A stretch of 64,000 bases of DNA. It comes from Sphingomonas nostoxanthinifaciens (GTDB taxonomy: Bacteria; Pseudomonadota; Alphaproteobacteria; Sphingomonadales; Sphingomonadaceae). The position numbers and the translations under genes are program-made. The stretch lies in assembly GCF_019930585.1 (NCBI RefSeq), contig NZ_CP082839.1:1612001-1676000 (forward strand), given 5' to 3'. Within the stretch, counting starts at the first letter, position 1; the number at the start of each line of letters is the position of its first letter. Below the pieces are notes generated by a model that worked only from the letters and a program-made list of their open reading frames with translations, did not search any database and was not told where the DNA came from. Shown in pieces: positions 18,757 to 29,212 of the stretch.

Positions 18757-19764
18757 TCACTCCGACATCAGGTTGAAGCCGCGCACCACCTTTATTTCGT
18801 CCCCCACATCGACCAATGCGACGGGCGTTTCGCCCAGCATAGCGAGGGTAGGACCGGGTGGTACTGCGTATCCCGTCAGCCGGCGCCCCTGGCGGAGTGC
18901 TGTGGCCTGATCGGGCGTCAGGCAGAGGACCGGGATGTCGACCAGTCCAACCTGAAGCGGCAGGAGCAGCTCCTGCAGCCGCGCGTCCCTAGCGGCTTCA
19001 TCCAATATGTCGAGCGAAATCGCCGATTCAAGGGTGAACGGGCCCGCTTTGGTGCGACGGAGCATGGTGACGTGCCCCACCGTGCCCAGCGCATAGGCGA
19101 TGTCGCGCGCGAGGCTGCGGATATAGGTGCCCTTGGACACGCGGGCGGAGAGGGTGATTTGTCCCATCTCCTCCCCAGCACGGGGAGGGGGACCAGCCGC
19201 AGGCTGGTGGAGGGGTAGGGCGCCTCCCCCTCTACCCCCGGCTTCGCCGGCGGTCCCCCTCCCCGTGCCGGGGAGGATACAGAGGCTGTGAATCGTCACG
19301 TCCCGGCTCGCCAGCACGACCTCCTCGCCCGCGCGTGCAAGATCGTAGGCGCGCTTGCCGTCGATCTTGAGCGCGGAGAAAGCGGGCGGCGTCTGCGCGA
19401 TCGGGCCGGTGAAGCGAGGCAGCACCGCGATTATCTGCGCGAGCGTCGGCCGCACCGGGCTTTCGGCCGCGACTGCGCCCTCCGCATCCAGCGTGGTGGT
19501 TTCGACGCCGAAGCTGAGGGTGAAGTCATATGCCTTGTCGGCGTCGAGCATGCGGCCTGCCAGCTTGGTCGCCTCGCCGATCGCGATCGGCAGTACGCCG
19601 CTGGCGAGCGGATCGAGCGTTCCGCCATGGCCGACGCGCGCCTTGGCATAGCCGCCGACGCGCAGCGCGCGCTTGACCGCGCTGACCGCCTGGGTCGAGC
19701 CGAGCCCGACCGGCTTGTCGAGGACCAGCCAGCCGTGCAGCGGCGGCCGGGCGGCTGCGCTCAC
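18757..19764 (-). CDS. truB: tRNA pseudouridine-55 synthase TruB with in-frame repeat insertion
   Basis: Converts U55 of tRNA T-loops to pseudouridine. The family core is intact: [18 protein letters not shown], catalytic loop [17 protein letters not shown] (Asp near residue 51), [44 protein letters not shown] and LRRTKAGPF. The start is GTG 19764, overlapping the upstream gene's stop as GTGA. The 335 residues are longer than usual because about 40 residues (roughly 162-201), rich in Gly/Pro/Arg, sit between the [10 protein letters not shown] strand and the [12 protein letters not shown] strand. These are encoded by a palindromic repeat at 19168-19279. Reading frame is kept, so the enzyme may tolerate the insertion as a surface loop. 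Confidence 0.94.
   Translation of the reverse strand: MSAAARPPLHGWLVLDKPVGLGSTQAVSAVKRALRVGGYAKARVGHGGTLDPLASGVLPIAIGEATKLAGRMLDADKAYDFTLSFGVETTTLDAEGAVAAESPVRPTLAQIIAVLPRFTGPIAQTPPAFSALKIDGKRAYDLARAGEEVVLASRDVTIHSLCILPGTGRGTAGEAGGRGGGALPLHQPAAGPPPRAGEEMGQITLSARVSKGTYIRSLARDIAYALGTVGHVTMLRRTKAGPFTLESAISLDILDEAARDARLQELLLPLQVGLVDIPVLCLTPDQATALRQGRRLTGYAVPPGPTLAMLGETPVALVDVGDEIKVVRGFNLMSE
19168..19279. repeat. Palindromic repeat element (family C) inside truB
   Basis: TCTCCTCCCCAGCACGGGGAGGGGGACC on one end and GGTCCCCCTCCCCGTGCCGGGGAGGA on the other are inverted copies about 110 bases apart. Inner arms include AGCCGCAGGCT and CCGGCTTCGCCGG, with AGGGGTAGGGCG / CCCCCTCTACCCC between. The sequence style is that of intergenic palindromes, not coding sequence, yet it lies wholly in the truB frame. 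Confidence 0.85.
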
Positions 19765-21107
19765 TGCGGCATCGCCGCGCGCAGCTTGGCCGCCACCGCC
19801 TGCAGATCGGTGAACTCTGCCATCGGCGCCGGCGTCGTCAGCCACGGCGACACGGCGTAGGACGGGTAAACGTGGACGTGCAGGTGCGGGATGCTCTGCG
19901 CATTGCCGTTATTCTGCTGGATCACTACGCCCTGCGGATGCAGCACCGCGCGCTCGGCAATGGCGACGCGGCGCGCGACCGCCATCACCCGGTTCAGCTC
20001 AACCGGCGGGATCTCCATGATGTTGCGCGCATGCGCGACCTTGGAGATGACGAGGACGTGGCCGATCGATTCCGGATGATTGCCCATGAAGGCGAGGACG
20101 TACTTGTCCTCGTAGACGGTCGCGACCTTGACCTCGCCGCGCGTCATCTTCGCGAAGATATTGTCGGGCTGCCATGCCGTGCCGGTGAATGACACGCTGC
20201 GGCCGGGAACGGTCCACAGCCACTTCAGCACCTCCGTCTCCAGCGCGATGCGATGGTCGGAGAAGCTGTGGTCGGTCGGCATGGTGAGCGACGTTACCCA
20301 CGGTGCGCCGGCGGCGCGTGCCGCGTCGGCGGCGGCGATGCCCTGCGCCGCGATCCCGCGCTCGGCGCCGATCACCATCAGCGGCCGGTCGGCCAGCGCG
20401 CGCGCGTTGGCGGCAAGATCGAAGGCGGGGTCGGCGCGGGCAATCTCGTCGAGTAGCGTATCCTCGCTCGTGCCGGCGAGCGGGGGCATGTCGTCGTGCA
20501 GTTCGCCGGCGTCGAACGCCTGCCGCTTGGCCGGATCGGCAAAGCCGCGCCCAGTACCGGCCAGATCGAACGGATCGATCAGCAGCACGCCGGCGACATC
20601 CTTGTCCGCCGCAGCCACGCGCGCCGCCATCGCCCCGCCCATGCTGTGTCCGGCGACGACGATGCGGTCGGCCTTGAGGTGGTATTTCTGCACGTTGGCC
20701 GGATCGCGCAACCACGCCAGCGCGGCAGCCGCATCCTCGGCGCAGTTCGCGAACGAGAAGACGCCCGGGCTGCCCCAGCTACCGCGATAGTGGAAGGTCA
20801 GAACGTTCCACCCGGCACGCCGGGCGGCTTGGGCGAGATCGAGATTCTGCTCGTTGCCGGGCAGGCCATGCAGCAGCAGCAGCGTCGCGTGGGCCTCGCC
20901 GCCGCTCGGCGTGTAGAGGACGGCGTTGAGCAAGGCGCCATGGCTCGGCAGGCGGAACGCGACCATCGCGGCGGGATGCGCCGTATCGACGGCAGTATCG
21001 CTTGTGACCGCATCCATGTTGGGCGGCAGCATCTCGGGTGGCGCGGCGATTGCCGTTGCCGACAGGAGCGCCCACGCCGCCAACGTCAGAGCTGCTCTCA
21101 TGCCCAT
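19761..21107 (-). CDS. Exported alpha/beta-hydrolase fused to a HIT domain
   Basis: Two domains in one 448-residue frame. After a signal peptide (ALTLAAWALLSATAIAAPP), residues ~45-300 form an alpha/beta-hydrolase: LLLHGLPGNEQN oxyanion region, nucleophile elbow AGHSMGGAM (Ser155) and a late His in MPTDHSF (near 280). Residues ~312-446 form a HIT domain: DNIFAKMTRGEVKVATVYEDKYVLAF, then HPESIGHVLVISK, QNNGNAQSIPHLHVHVYP with the histidine triad H408-H410-H412. HIT proteins hydrolyse or transfer nucleoside phosphates and are normally cytoplasmic, so a signal peptide is surprising. ATG 21107 overlaps the GNAT gene stop; ATG 21101 forms an ATGA overlap and is an equally good start. The substrate is unknown. 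Confidence 0.85.
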   Translation of the reverse strand: MGMRAALTLAAWALLSATAIAAPPEMLPPNMDAVTSDTAVDTAHPAAMVAFRLPSHGALLNAVLYTPSGGEAHATLLLLHGLPGNEQNLDLAQAARRAGWNVLTFHYRGSWGSPGVFSFANCAEDAAAALAWLRDPANVQKYHLKADRIVVAGHSMGGAMAARVAAADKDVAGVLLIDPFDLAGTGRGFADPAKRQAFDAGELHDDMPPLAGTSEDTLLDEIARADPAFDLAANARALADRPLMVIGAERGIAAQGIAAADAARAAGAPWVTSLTMPTDHSFSDHRIALETEVLKWLWTVPGRSVSFTGTAWQPDNIFAKMTRGEVKVATVYEDKYVLAFMGNHPESIGHVLVISKVAHARNIMEIPPVELNRVMAVARRVAIAERAVLHPQGVVIQQNNGNAQSIPHLHVHVYPSYAVSPWLTTPAPMAEFTDLQAVAAKLRAAMPQ

Positions 21108-21631
21108 TCCCCCGCCAGGATCGAGAACAAGGCGGTATCACGCACATGTCCCGTCCATGTGACACGCTCGGCGCGGATCAGCCCGTCCTGCATCGCGCTC
21201 AGCTTGCGGACCGCCGCCTTCGACCGGGCATTGCGATCGTCGATGCGGAATTCGATGCGCCGAATGCCGCAGGCGAAGGCATGGCCGATCATTGCATCCT
21301 TGATCCGGCGATTGAGGCCGGTGCCACGCACGGCAGGACGCAGATAGGTGTTGCCGATCTCGACCGTCTCGAACGCCGGCTTGAGGTTCAGGTAAGCGGT
21401 CATTCCGCATACCGCGTCGTCGTCCTTGATCGCGAAGGCGATGTGGTTGGGATCGGCCAGGATCCGATCGAACTGCGCGTCGAAATGGTCGGGGTCGAAC
21501 GAGACCGAATAGATCGGCCAGATCGCGCTATCTTCGGCGCAGGCCGCCTTGAGCGCTGTCCGGTGGTGTTCGGCGAGCGCGACCAGCGCGGGCTCGGGCG
21601 GATGCGCGAGCCGCGCGAAATCAGTCGTCAT
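21098..21631 (-). CDS. GNAT-family N-acetyltransferase (RimJ/RimL-like)
   Basis: A 177-residue acetyltransferase of the RimJ/RimL-like GNAT group. Visible features are [61 protein letters not shown] (the acetyl-CoA pyrophosphate-binding region, with RGTGLN in place of Q/RxxGxG/A), and [21 protein letters not shown], the typical RNxxSxxxxxKxG block. The start is ATG 21631, inside the last codons of rbfA (11-base overlap), so it is translationally coupled. The frame continues upstream, but that part overlaps rbfA and has no homology. Placement in a ribosome-biogenesis operon suggests a protein or tRNA-linked substrate, which is inference only. Confidence 0.88.
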   Translation of the reverse strand: MTTDFARLAHPPEPALVALAEHHRTALKAACAEDSAIWPIYSVSFDPDHFDAQFDRILADPNHIAFAIKDDDAVCGMTAYLNLKPAFETVEIGNTYLRPAVRGTGLNRRIKDAMIGHAFACGIRRIEFRIDDRNARSKAAVRKLSAMQDGLIRAERVTWTGHVRDTALFSILAGEWA

Positions 21632-22022
21632 CGTCTTCGGCGAGATCGCGCGCGACCGTCGGCGCACGCAACAGCGCATCGATGCGCGCGCCCTCGTCGA
21701 AGCTCTCGTCGGGCAGGAACTTCAGCCGTGCGGCATATTTGAGGTTCACCGCCTTGGCGACCTCGCCCTGGAAATAAGCGGTGTTGGTGCGCAGCGCCTT
21801 CAGCACCTTGGCCTCGTCCGCGCCGAGCAAGGGCTTCACGAACACGGTCGCGTGACGCAGATCGGGCGACATGCGGACCTCGGTGACCGAGACGTGGATG
21901 GCGGCCAGCACCTCGTCATGCACGTCACCGCGCAGCAGGATGTCGGCCAGTTTGTGGCGCACCTGCTCGCCCACGCGCAGCAGGCGGACCGACTTGCCCT
22001 CGCTCATGTCGTTGTGGCGCAT
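21621..22022 (-). CDS. rbfA: 30S ribosome-binding factor A
   Basis: A small KH-like protein required for 16S rRNA 5' end maturation and cold adaptation. The 133 residues include [51 protein letters not shown] and [35 protein letters not shown], all family-typical, with an acidic tail LAEDDDD. It starts at ATG 22022; the ATG five codons later is an alternative. It sits between infB (upstream, across a REPIN-like repeat) and truB, the standard operon order with two extra genes inserted before truB. Confidence 0.96.
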   Translation of the reverse strand: MRHNDMSEGKSVRLLRVGEQVRHKLADILLRGDVHDEVLAAIHVSVTEVRMSPDLRHATVFVKPLLGADEAKVLKALRTNTAYFQGEVAKAVNLKYAARLKFLPDESFDEGARIDALLRAPTVARDLAEDDDD

Positions 22023-22043
22023 GCGGTTCCCTCACCAAAGCCC

Positions 22044-22105
22044 GTCACCCCAGCGAAGTCTGGGATCTCCCGATAGCAGGAGATCCCGGCTTGCGCTGGA
22101 ATGAC
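22044..22105. repeat. REPIN-like composite inverted repeat between infB and rbfA
   Basis: GTCACCCCAGCGAAGTCTGGGATCTCC faces GGAGATCCCGGCTTGCGCTGGAATGAC. It is located inside the translation operon, so it is transcribed and could modulate rbfA expression or mRNA stability. Confidence 0.8.
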
Positions 22106-22133
22106 GCGGAAGCTGCGTCGCCGGACCGAAAGG

Positions 22134-24713
<2,580 letters not shown>

Positions 24714-24778
24714 CTGGTAACCCGAACCCTCATCTCAATCATTCGTGCCGATGCTCACCTCGCGGGAAACCCGCAGGC

Positions 24779-25456
24779 TCATGGCTCGTCATCAGGGCCT
24801 ATGTAGCCGCGCCACCGGCCGAGCGCTTCCGACACGCGCGCAGCGGCTGCCGGCGCGACAAGCGCAAGATGTACCACATTCTCGCGACCCAGCGCCATCG
24901 ACAATATGGCGCGTGTCGCCGGGATTGCGAGTCCGCGGAGCGACGAACCCTCCATGTCGAGGCCGACGCGCAGCGCCTGATCCAGCTTGCGCGTGCCGTC
25001 GGCGGCGGCGTCGCGGGCGTGGAGCAGCAGCGCGACCGTGCCGCCACGTGCCGCATCGGCGATCCGTTCGGTGCCGGTGACGATCTGGCCGGCGCGGGCC
25101 TCCAGCCCGAGCCGATCGAGCGTGGCGCGTTCCAGCGCGCGCTCGATCTGCTCGGCAAGGTCAGCCGGAACGGTGACGGCGGTCTTGAACGCGCGCGCCA
25201 ACGCCTTGGCGAGCCGGCCTTTGCCGATCGCCTCCTGCAGCGTGGCGCGATCGACCCCGATCCACGCGCCGCGCCCCGGCGCCTTGGCGCGCACGTCGGG
25301 CGCGACGCTGCCGTCCGGGCCGAGCGCGAGCCGGATCAATGCCTCGGGCGGCGCCTTCTTGCCCGAAAGGATGCAGGTACGTTCGCTCTCCCCCTTGGCC
25401 TTGGGCACAAAGGGCGGGGCGACCGTCAGGTCCGCTGGCGTCTCATTGTCCGACAT
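24779..25456 (-). CDS. YlxR/DUF448-type RNA-binding protein with L7Ae-like C-terminal domain
   Basis: The 225-residue product combines an N-terminal YlxR domain with a C-terminal domain resembling the L7Ae/YlxQ fold (GLEARAGQIVTGTERIADAARGGTVALLLHARDAA). The YlxR part runs from ESERTCILSGKKAPPEALIRLAL to RAKAPGRGAWIGVDRATLQEAI; its GRGAW motif is the conserved nucleic-acid-binding element. YlxR between nusA and infB is a widespread arrangement, and B. subtilis YlxR is nucleoid- or RNase P-associated. It starts at ATG 25456, overlapping the upstream tautomerase gene by 14 bases. Confidence 0.9.
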   Translation of the reverse strand: MSDNETPADLTVAPPFVPKAKGESERTCILSGKKAPPEALIRLALGPDGSVAPDVRAKAPGRGAWIGVDRATLQEAIGKGRLAKALARAFKTAVTVPADLAEQIERALERATLDRLGLEARAGQIVTGTERIADAARGGTVALLLHARDAAADGTRKLDQALRVGLDMEGSSLRGLAIPATRAILSMALGRENVVHLALVAPAAAARVSEALGRWRGYIGPDDEP

Positions 25457-25673
25457 TCGCGGGCGCGACCTCCTTGGGGGGAGGGGCGGGGCGATCGGCA
25501 ATCAGGATGCCGGCGGCACCGTAATTCCCGGTCGAATGCTCGTTGATGACGATCTGCACGGCGGCGGCGGGCTTGCCCAGCCGCTCGACCATCGAGCGCG
25601 TCACGTCCGCGACGATCGCGGCCTTCTGCTCCTTGGTGGCCGAGCCGGCGAGTTCGATGGCGATGAACGGCAT
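25443..25673 (-). CDS. 4-oxalocrotonate tautomerase family protein
   Basis: A 76-residue member of the 4-OT/2-hydroxymuconate tautomerase superfamily. After the initiator methionine comes the conserved catalytic Pro1 (MPFIAIELAG), followed by SATKEQKAAIVADVTRSMVERLGKPAAAVQIVINE and NYGAAGILIAD, the usual beta-alpha-beta pattern of the small subunits. The start ATG overlaps the nusA stop by one base (TGATG), and its own end overlaps ylxR by 14 bases, so it is translated as part of the nusA-infB operon. Housekeeping position suggests a general keto-enol tautomerase rather than an aromatic degradation enzyme; the substrate is unknown. Confidence 0.87.
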   Translation of the reverse strand: MPFIAIELAGSATKEQKAAIVADVTRSMVERLGKPAAAVQIVINEHSTGNYGAAGILIADRPAPPPKEVAPANVGQ

Positions 25674-27292
25674 CAGCCCTGCACCCCCTCGCCCTCGGCG
25701 GCCGGAGCCTCCTCCTCGTCGCCGAACCAGCCGGCGGCATGGCGGGCGGCCATGATGATCTCCTGGCCCTGCTCCATCGACAGGCCGTAGCCGGCGAGCA
25801 CACCGCCCTTGTCGGGCTTCGGTGCGGGCGCGCCTTCCTTGCGGCGGCGCGGCTCGGCGCGCGGCTTCTCGACCAGTTCGTCGGTCGAAAGATCGCCCAC
25901 GTCGTCGAGCGTCTTGATGCCGGCTTTGCCGAGCGTCACCATCATCGCCTCGGTGATGAACGGCAGTTCGCCCACCGCATCCTCGACGCCCAGTGCCTGG
26001 CGCGCCTCGCGATTGGCGGTCTCCTGCCGCTCCAGCGCCTCGGCGGCGCGGTTCTGCAGTTCGCCGGCGATCTCTTCGTCGAGACCCTCGATCTGGGCGA
26101 GCTCCTCGACTTCGACATAGGCGACCTCGTCCAGCGTCGAGAAGCCCTCGGCGACCAGCAACTGCGCGAGCGTCTCGTCGACGTCGAGCTCGGTCTGGAA
26201 GGTCTCGCTGTTCTTGACGAACTCGCGCTGGCGCTTCTCGCTCGCGTCCGCCTCGGTCAGGATGTCGATCGCCGAGCCGGTGAGCTGGCTCGCCAGCCGC
26301 ACGTTCTGGCCGCGGCGGCCGATCGCGAGCGACAGCTGATCGTCGGGAACGACGACCTCGATGCGGCTCTCTTCCTCGTCGATCAGCACGCGCGCGACCT
26401 GCGCCGGCTGCAGCGCGTTGACGACGAAGGTGGCGGTGTCGGGCGACCAGGGGATGATGTCGATCTTCTCGCCCTGCAGCTCCTGCACCACCGCCTGCAC
26501 GCGGCTGCCCTTCATGCCGACGCACGCGCCGACCGGATCGATCGAACTGTCGCGGCTGATGACGCCGATCTTGGCGCGGCTGCCGGGATCGCGCGCGGCC
26601 GCCTTGATCTCGATGATGCCGTCGTAGATTTCGGGCACTTCCTGCGCGAACAGCTTCTTCATGAAGTCCGGGTGCGCGCGGCTGAGGAAGATCTGCGGCC
26701 CGCGATTTTCGCGCACCACCTTCAGGATGATCGCGCGGACGCGATCGTCCTTGCGCAGCACCTCGCGCGGGATCTGCGCGTCGCGGCGGATCACGCCCTC
26801 AGCGCGGCCGAGATTGACGACGACGTGGCCGAATTCGACCGATTTGACCGTACCGACGATGATCTCGCCCGCGCGATCCTTGAACTCGTCATACTGGCGC
26901 TCGCGCTCGGCGTCGCGGACCTTCTGGAAGATCACCTGCTTGGCCGCCTGCGCCGCGATGCGGCCGAACTCGATCGGCGGCAGCGGGTCGACGATATAGT
27001 CGCCGACGACCGCGCCCGGCTGAAGCTTCTGCGCCTCGGCGACGTTCACCTGCGTGAAGTAATTGTCGACCTCCTCGACCACCTCGACGACGCGCCACAG
27101 CCGCAGGTCGCCCGACTTGGGGTCGATCTTCGCGCGGATGTCGTTCTCGGCGCCGTAGCGAGCCTTGGCGGCGCGCTGGATCGCGTCTTCCATCGCCTCG
27201 ATGACGATGGTGCGGTCGATCAGCTTTTCGCGCGCGACCGAGTCGGCGATGGCGAGCAGCTCGGCCTTGTTGGCGGAGATGGCGGTGGCCAT
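25673..27292 (-). CDS. nusA: Transcription termination/antitermination protein NusA
   Basis: An RNA polymerase-binding elongation factor, 539 residues. Order: N-terminal RNAP-binding domain (KAELLAIADSVAREKLIDRTIVIEAMEDAI), S1 (GEIIVGTVKSVEFGHVVVNLG), KH1 (SRDSSIDPVGACVGMKGSRVQAVVQEL), KH2 (VVVPDDQLSLAIGRRGQNVRLASQLTG) and C-terminal helix-hairpin-helix repeats (LVAEGFSTLDEVAYVEVEELAQIEGLDEE, then ITEAMMVTLGKAGIKTLDDV). The tail GYGLSMEQGQEIIMAARHAAGW matches alphaproteobacterial NusA. rimP lies seven bases upstream. Confidence 0.97.
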   Translation of the reverse strand: MATAISANKAELLAIADSVAREKLIDRTIVIEAMEDAIQRAAKARYGAENDIRAKIDPKSGDLRLWRVVEVVEEVDNYFTQVNVAEAQKLQPGAVVGDYIVDPLPPIEFGRIAAQAAKQVIFQKVRDAERERQYDEFKDRAGEIIVGTVKSVEFGHVVVNLGRAEGVIRRDAQIPREVLRKDDRVRAIILKVVRENRGPQIFLSRAHPDFMKKLFAQEVPEIYDGIIEIKAAARDPGSRAKIGVISRDSSIDPVGACVGMKGSRVQAVVQELQGEKIDIIPWSPDTATFVVNALQPAQVARVLIDEEESRIEVVVPDDQLSLAIGRRGQNVRLASQLTGSAIDILTEADASEKRQREFVKNSETFQTELDVDETLAQLLVAEGFSTLDEVAYVEVEELAQIEGLDEEIAGELQNRAAEALERQETANREARQALGVEDAVGELPFITEAMMVTLGKAGIKTLDDVGDLSTDELVEKPRAEPRRRKEGAPAPKPDKGGVLAGYGLSMEQGQEIIMAARHAAGWFGDEEEAPAAEGEGVQG

Positions 27293-27299
27293 GATGGTC

Positions 27300-27824
27300 T
27301 TACCCTTCCTCTGAAATCTTGTCCGCGCCCTCTGCGGAGAGCGGCGCGGTCGCCTTGATCAATGCGTCGGTCAGCAACAGCTTGGCGCTGACGATCTGGC
27401 CGAACGGAATAAGCATCTCGCCGACGCGGTCAGCATATACCTTGACGGTGTCGCCTTCGAGTCCGTCGAGCCGCGCATCGAACTGCTTGCGGCCATCGAG
27501 CGGCGCAGTGAGCTTGATGCGCGCCTCGAAGCCGGCCCAATCGGCATAATCCTGCAGCCGGGTGAGCGGCCGATCGATGCCCGGCGAGGAGACCTCAAGC
27601 CGATATGCCTCCTCGATCGGATCCTCGGCATCCAGCACGTCGGAGATGCGCCGCGACAGCGCCTCGCAATCCGACAGGTCGAGCTGGCGCGTGTCCGGCC
27701 GCTCCGCCATCACCTGCAGCCGCGGGTCCGATTTGCCGCCGAACATCGCCACGCGCACGAGCTCGAAGCCGAGTGCCTTGGCCTCCGGCTCGATCAACTG
27801 GGCGATGCGCGCGATGTCCGTCAT
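27300..27824 (-). CDS. rimP: Ribosome maturation factor RimP
   Basis: A 174-residue 30S assembly factor. It has the family N-terminus MTDIARIAQLIEPEAKALGFELVRVAMFGG, LDLSDCEALSRRISDVLDAEDPI and YRLEVSSPGIDRPLTRLQDYADWAGFEARIKL, followed by the C-terminal SH3-like domain (LDGLEGDTVKVYADRVGEMLIPFGQIVSAKL). The frame continues upstream of ATG 27824, but that part lacks similarity and crosses the likely promoter. It is the first gene of the translation operon and diverges from the aldose dehydrogenase gene. Confidence 0.95.
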   Translation of the reverse strand: MTDIARIAQLIEPEAKALGFELVRVAMFGGKSDPRLQVMAERPDTRQLDLSDCEALSRRISDVLDAEDPIEEAYRLEVSSPGIDRPLTRLQDYADWAGFEARIKLTAPLDGRKQFDARLDGLEGDTVKVYADRVGEMLIPFGQIVSAKLLLTDALIKATAPLSAEGADKISEEG

Positions 27825-27910
27825 GCTGCTCCGACTGGAATATGCGACTGTCCGAGCCGGAACCGTTCGGTCCGGCCTCGCCAGTGTTTCCAATGTCGAG
27901 GGACATGGGC

Positions 27911-27939
27911 CATATAGCCGCGACCCGACCGTGCGACAA
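27911..27939 (-). promoter_or_regulatory. Candidate sigma-70-type promoter for the rimP-nusA-infB operon
   Basis: Read on the minus strand: TTGTCG, a 17-base spacer, then TATATG. This would place the transcription start roughly 80 bases upstream of rimP, in the only non-coding gap before the operon. It is assigned by pattern only and also overlaps the leader of the divergent gene. Confidence 0.42.
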
Positions 27940-27963
27940 GCCGGCCGATGCGAAAGGATGATG

Positions 27964-29202
27964 ATGCCGCGCTCCACCCGTTCCGCTGCCCTTTTTCCCG
28001 CGGCCCTGCTGCTGGTCGCCGCACCCGCCGTCGCGCAGATGAATGCAGGCAACAGCCAGCCGAATCCGGACAAGCCGTTCGTCGTCACGCCGATCGTCGC
28101 GCTTGATCATCCGTGGGCGCTCGCCTTCATTTCCGACGGCCGGATGCTCGTCACCGAGAAGACCGGGCATATCCAGCTGGTCGATCCGAAGGGCGGCAAG
28201 GTCGAGGTGTCGGGCGTGCCGGCGGTCAAATATGAAGGACAGGGCGGCCTGCTGTTCGTCGCCACCGCACCGACCTACGCGCGCGATCACGGCGTCTACA
28301 TCACCTATTCGGAGCCGGGCGAGGAGGGCTCGGGGCTCGCGCTGGCGCATGCGACGCTGACGATCGGGCAGGGGACGGCGAAGCTCGACAAGCTCAAGGT
28401 GATCTGGCGCCAGCTGCCGCGCGGCAAGGGTGGCCAGTTCGGCGCCTATGTCGCCTTCGCGCCCGATGGAAAGAGCCTGTTCCTCGCCTCGGGCGAGCGG
28501 ATGCGCTTCACCCCCGCCCAGGATCCCGATCAGGCGATCGGCAAGATCCTGCACCTGACGCTCGACGGCAAGCCGTGGCCGGGCAACCCGATGGCGGGCA
28601 AGCAGGGATCGCAGACGATCAACATGATCGATCCGCCCAAGAACAGCATCACCGCCCCCGATGCGCCGGTGCACAAGGTGACGCTGCCCGGTCCGAATCT
28701 GACGCCGGCCGAGACGTGGAGCAGCGGCCACCGCAATCCCTACGGCCTCGCCTTCGATGCCGCCGGCCATCTGTGGGAGGTCGAGCATGGCCCGCGCGGC
28801 GGCGACGAGCTCAACCTGATCCTGCCCGGCAAGAATTATGGCTGGCCGGTCGTCTCCTACGGTCGCAACTATGACGGGCCGGAGATCGCCAATCCCGACA
28901 CGCATCCCGAGTTCGAGAAGCCCAAGCTCTACTGGAATCCGGTGATCGCGCCCGGCGGGCTCACTTTCTATTATGCCGGCCTGTTCCCGCAGTGGAAGGG
29001 ATCGGCCTTTATCGGCGGGCTCGCCTCGAAGGCGCTGGTGCGCGTCGCGTTCGACGGCACCAACGCGCGCGAGGCGGAGCGCTGGGATATGGGCGCGCGC
29101 ATCCGCTTCGTGACCACCGGGCCCGACGGCGCATTGTGGCTGCTGACCGACGGCGAACGCGGCGGGCAGGGCGGGCTCGAGCGCCTGACGCCGAAATCGT
29201 AA
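27964..29202 (+). CDS. PQQ-dependent aldose sugar dehydrogenase-like protein (YliI type)
   Basis: The 412-residue exported protein has a signal peptide ([17 protein letters not shown]) followed by a six-bladed GSDH/sorbosone dehydrogenase propeller. Typical motifs are [79 protein letters not shown] and [13 protein letters not shown]. The GPRGGDELN block carries residues that bind PQQ and calcium in family members. E. coli YliI oxidises aldoses with PQQ in the periplasm. Three ATG codons stand in tandem at 27958, 27961 and 27964; the last has the best spacing from GAAAGG. The DUF853 gene follows 10 bases after the stop. Confidence 0.9.
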   Translation: MPRSTRSAALFPAALLLVAAPAVAQMNAGNSQPNPDKPFVVTPIVALDHPWALAFISDGRMLVTEKTGHIQLVDPKGGKVEVSGVPAVKYEGQGGLLFVATAPTYARDHGVYITYSEPGEEGSGLALAHATLTIGQGTAKLDKLKVIWRQLPRGKGGQFGAYVAFAPDGKSLFLASGERMRFTPAQDPDQAIGKILHLTLDGKPWPGNPMAGKQGSQTINMIDPPKNSITAPDAPVHKVTLPGPNLTPAETWSSGHRNPYGLAFDAAGHLWEVEHGPRGGDELNLILPGKNYGWPVVSYGRNYDGPEIANPDTHPEFEKPKLYWNPVIAPGGLTFYYAGLFPQWKGSAFIGGLASKALVRVAFDGTNAREAERWDMGARIRFVTTGPDGALWLLTDGERGGQGGLERLTPKS

Positions 29203-29212
29203 GGACAGCGCC

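Noticed and set aside
27854..27879. Imperfect dyad between rimP and the aldose dehydrogenase gene as an operator
   Set aside because: Three mismatches in twelve-base arms within GC-rich DNA are within what chance would give.
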